Below are positions 62,811 through 64,000 of a stretch of DNA of 64,000 bases, in pieces. A model generated the notes under the pieces. It made no database searches. It was not told where the DNA came from and saw nothing but the letters and a program-made list of their open reading frames with translations. This stretch comes from Jatrophihabitans sp. (GTDB lineage Bacteria; Actinomycetota; Actinomycetes; Mycobacteriales; Jatrophihabitantaceae). The position numbers and the translations under genes were made by a program. Numbering within the stretch: position 1 is the first letter of the stretch; each line of letters starts with the position of its first letter. The stretch lies in contig JAOPUX010000064.1 in the NCBI GenBank assembly GCA_025963285.1, forward strand, positions 1 to 64,000, written 5' to 3'.

Positions 62811-64000
62811 TTAGCTCTTGATCGCCTTGACCGAAGCCTCGACCAGGGCGTCAGGCGCACAGCTCGTCTTCAGACCGTCGGGCGAGGTGAACGCGCCCTT
62901 GGAGATCCCTAGGACGAAGTAGCAGTTCTGCAGGTTGGCCTGACCCTTCACGAAAGTCAGCGGGGGGGCAAGGCCACCCAGCGTCTCGCCCTTCATCGTG
63001 TACAGACCAGCCTTGATCGAGTCAGAGGTGACAGGCCCAGACCCGCCCGCCTTGACTGCGGCACCGAACAGCTGCATCGCGACCCACGGGACGTTGAGGC
63101 CGGGACCGAAGTTCTTCTCCAGACCGGACGGCCCGTACTTCGCGAGTACCGTGTGGAACTCCTTGGTCGCCGCGTTCGAGTTGTCGATGAACGGGAAGTC
63201 GACCGCCGCCGACAGCAAGCCATCGGTGCCCTTGCTGGTCAGCAGGCTCGGCTCGACCGCAGACGATGCCTCAACCACCTTGGCAGTGACACCCTGCTGC
63301 AGGCACGCATCGGCCACGCGACCCACGATCGCGGCCGCATCGACCATGACGTAGGACTGTGCGCCCGACTGCTTGATTGCCTGGCAGACGGCCGTGTAGT
63401 CAGCTGCCGCCGCGGAGATGCTCTGCGTGTAGGGGATCGACATGCCGAGCGGCTTGGCGAACGCCTTGTAGACCGGGATCGAAGCCGCACATGCCGGCGC
63501 CTCGACGCAGTACAGCACCGACTGCTTCGGTCCAGACTGCTTGCCCAGCGCCTCGACGCCCCAGACCGCGGCGAAGGTGTTCGTACCCGAGGCGTAGAAG
63601 TCCGAGTTGGTCAGGAAGGGCAGGTCGATCGCGCTACCGCCGACGACCGGCACTCCCGCCTGCGCGGGAACCGTCTCCCAGGCCGTGTCGACCGAGCTGG
63701 TGTCGCTGACGATCGCAATGACGTGCTCGTTCTGGATGAGGTCCCTGGCCGCCGCGAGCCCGGTGGTCGGGTTTCCCGCGTCGTCCTTGATGAGCAGCTT
63801 CACCGGATGGCCGTTGAGGCCGCCGTTGGCGTTGGTGTAGGCGACCCATGCCTTCAGGGTGTCTTCAAACCCAGCGTCAGAGGACGCCAGCGGGCCGCTG
63901 AACGTGCCGATCGAACCGACCGTGATCGTGCTGCCCGTCGCCTTCCCGGACGAGCTGCTCGTGCTGCTCGATGAGGTAGAGGTGGCACCGGTCGATGCCG
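62811..64000 (-). CDS. ABC-type solute-binding lipoprotein, partial at window edge
   Basis: At least 396 residues of a type I periplasmic-binding-fold protein of the branched-chain-amino-acid (LivJ) family; the true N-terminus lies beyond 64000. An apparent GTG start at 63803 is not real: the frame continues upstream through TVGSIGTFSGPLASSDAGFE and a Ser/Thr-rich linker, as expected after a lipoprotein signal. NEHVIAIVSDTSSVDTAWET and PVVGGSAIDLPFL are typical ligand-binding segments. In actinobacterial catabolic clusters such proteins often bind aromatic or hydrophobic acids; the permease genes would be off the window. Confidence 0.92.
   Translation of the reverse strand, partial: ASTGATSTSSSSTSSSSGKATGSTITVGSIGTFSGPLASSDAGFEDTLKAWVAYTNANGGLNGHPVKLLIKDDAGNPTTGLAAARDLIQNEHVIAIVSDTSSVDTAWETVPAQAGVPVVGGSAIDLPFLTNSDFYASGTNTFAAVWGVEALGKQSGPKQSVLYCVEAPACAASIPVYKAFAKPLGMSIPYTQSISAAAADYTAVCQAIKQSGAQSYVMVDAAAIVGRVADACLQQGVTAKVVEASSAVEPSLLTSKGTDGLLSAAVDFPFIDNSNAATKEFHTVLAKYGPSGLEKNFGPGLNVPWVAMQLFGAAVKAGGSGPVTSDSIKAGLYTMKGETLGGLAPPLTFVKGQANLQNCYFVLGISKGAFTSPDGLKTSCAPDALVEASVKAIKS

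Noticed and set aside
63801..63803. GTG as the start of the solute-binding protein gene
   Set aside because: The frame stays open to the window edge and encodes the conserved N-terminal part of the fold plus a lipoprotein-type linker, so the gene is cut by the window rather than starting here.
1..64000. Mobile element or genomic island with integrase, transposase or tRNA att site
   Set aside because: I found no transposase, integrase, terminal repeats or tRNA gene; composition looks even. Transfer of the cluster cannot be judged from this window alone.

Overview
The window looks like a chromosomal stretch of a high-GC Actinomycetota. It has actinobacterial gene families throughout: two F420-type LLM flavoproteins, mycofactocin-type short-chain dehydrogenases, an NDMA-type alcohol dehydrogenase, actinobacterial P450s with a small ferredoxin, and an FprA-type reductase. 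GTG starts are common and genes are tightly packed. I see no rRNA, tRNA, insertion sequence, integrase or CRISPR array. Apart from one large RHS/PA14 protein at the left end (180-7157), nearly everything belongs to a catabolic region for a hydrophobic, probably partly aromatic, carboxylic or alcohol substrate that I cannot name.

Layout. (1) 7.4-10.2 kb: an operon for the last three meta-cleavage steps (hydratase, acylating acetaldehyde dehydrogenase, 4-hydroxy-2-oxovalerate aldolase), behind a leader carrying three copies of a 10-bp direct repeat. (2) 10.4-39.4 kb, module 1: ferredoxin reductase, TPP enzyme, four SDRs, a phosphotransferase/acyl-CoA dehydrogenase overlapping pair, LLM oxidoreductase, thiolase, a further acyl-CoA dehydrogenase pair, amidohydrolase, epoxide-hydrolase-like enzyme, CaiB transferase, two crotonases, P450, aldo/keto reductase, a GntR/FCD regulator, a thiolase-like/DUF35 pair, an acyl-CoA synthetase, and two copies of an unrecognised 101-residue protein. 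(3) 39.5-62.7 kb, module 2: Rieske oxygenase alpha and beta subunits, extradiol dioxygenase, aldehyde and alcohol dehydrogenases, a second thiolase-like/DUF35 pair, a second aldo/keto reductase, an IclR regulator, a second P450 with ferredoxin and C-C hydrolase, a second phosphotransferase, a second LLM enzyme, ferredoxin plus FprA, a fused double CaiB transferase, aldehyde dehydrogenase, mycofactocin-type SDR and an HsaA-like flavin monooxygenase. (4) The right edge cuts an ABC-type solute-binding protein.

The clearest unexplained signal is a palindrome with core ATCCNGGAT (best form GTATCCTGGATAC) in the promoter regions of module 1. I found ten exact cores and two wider-spaced versions between 11.69 and 37.36 kb, plus one near-match before the IclR gene at 49.03 kb. 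One site precedes the crotonase-GntR operon, so the GntR/FCD protein is the leading candidate for its binder, with autoregulation. Both copies of the 101-residue protein have a site upstream.

Inferred flow: oxidation of the substrate by P450s, alcohol and aldehyde dehydrogenases; CoA activation; beta-oxidation and retro-aldol shortening; ring hydroxylation (Rieske or HsaA-like); extradiol cleavage; hydrolysis of the meta-cleavage product; then the 7.4-10.2 kb operon to pyruvate and acetyl- or propionyl-CoA. Individual families are well supported. The order of steps and the substrate are inference.
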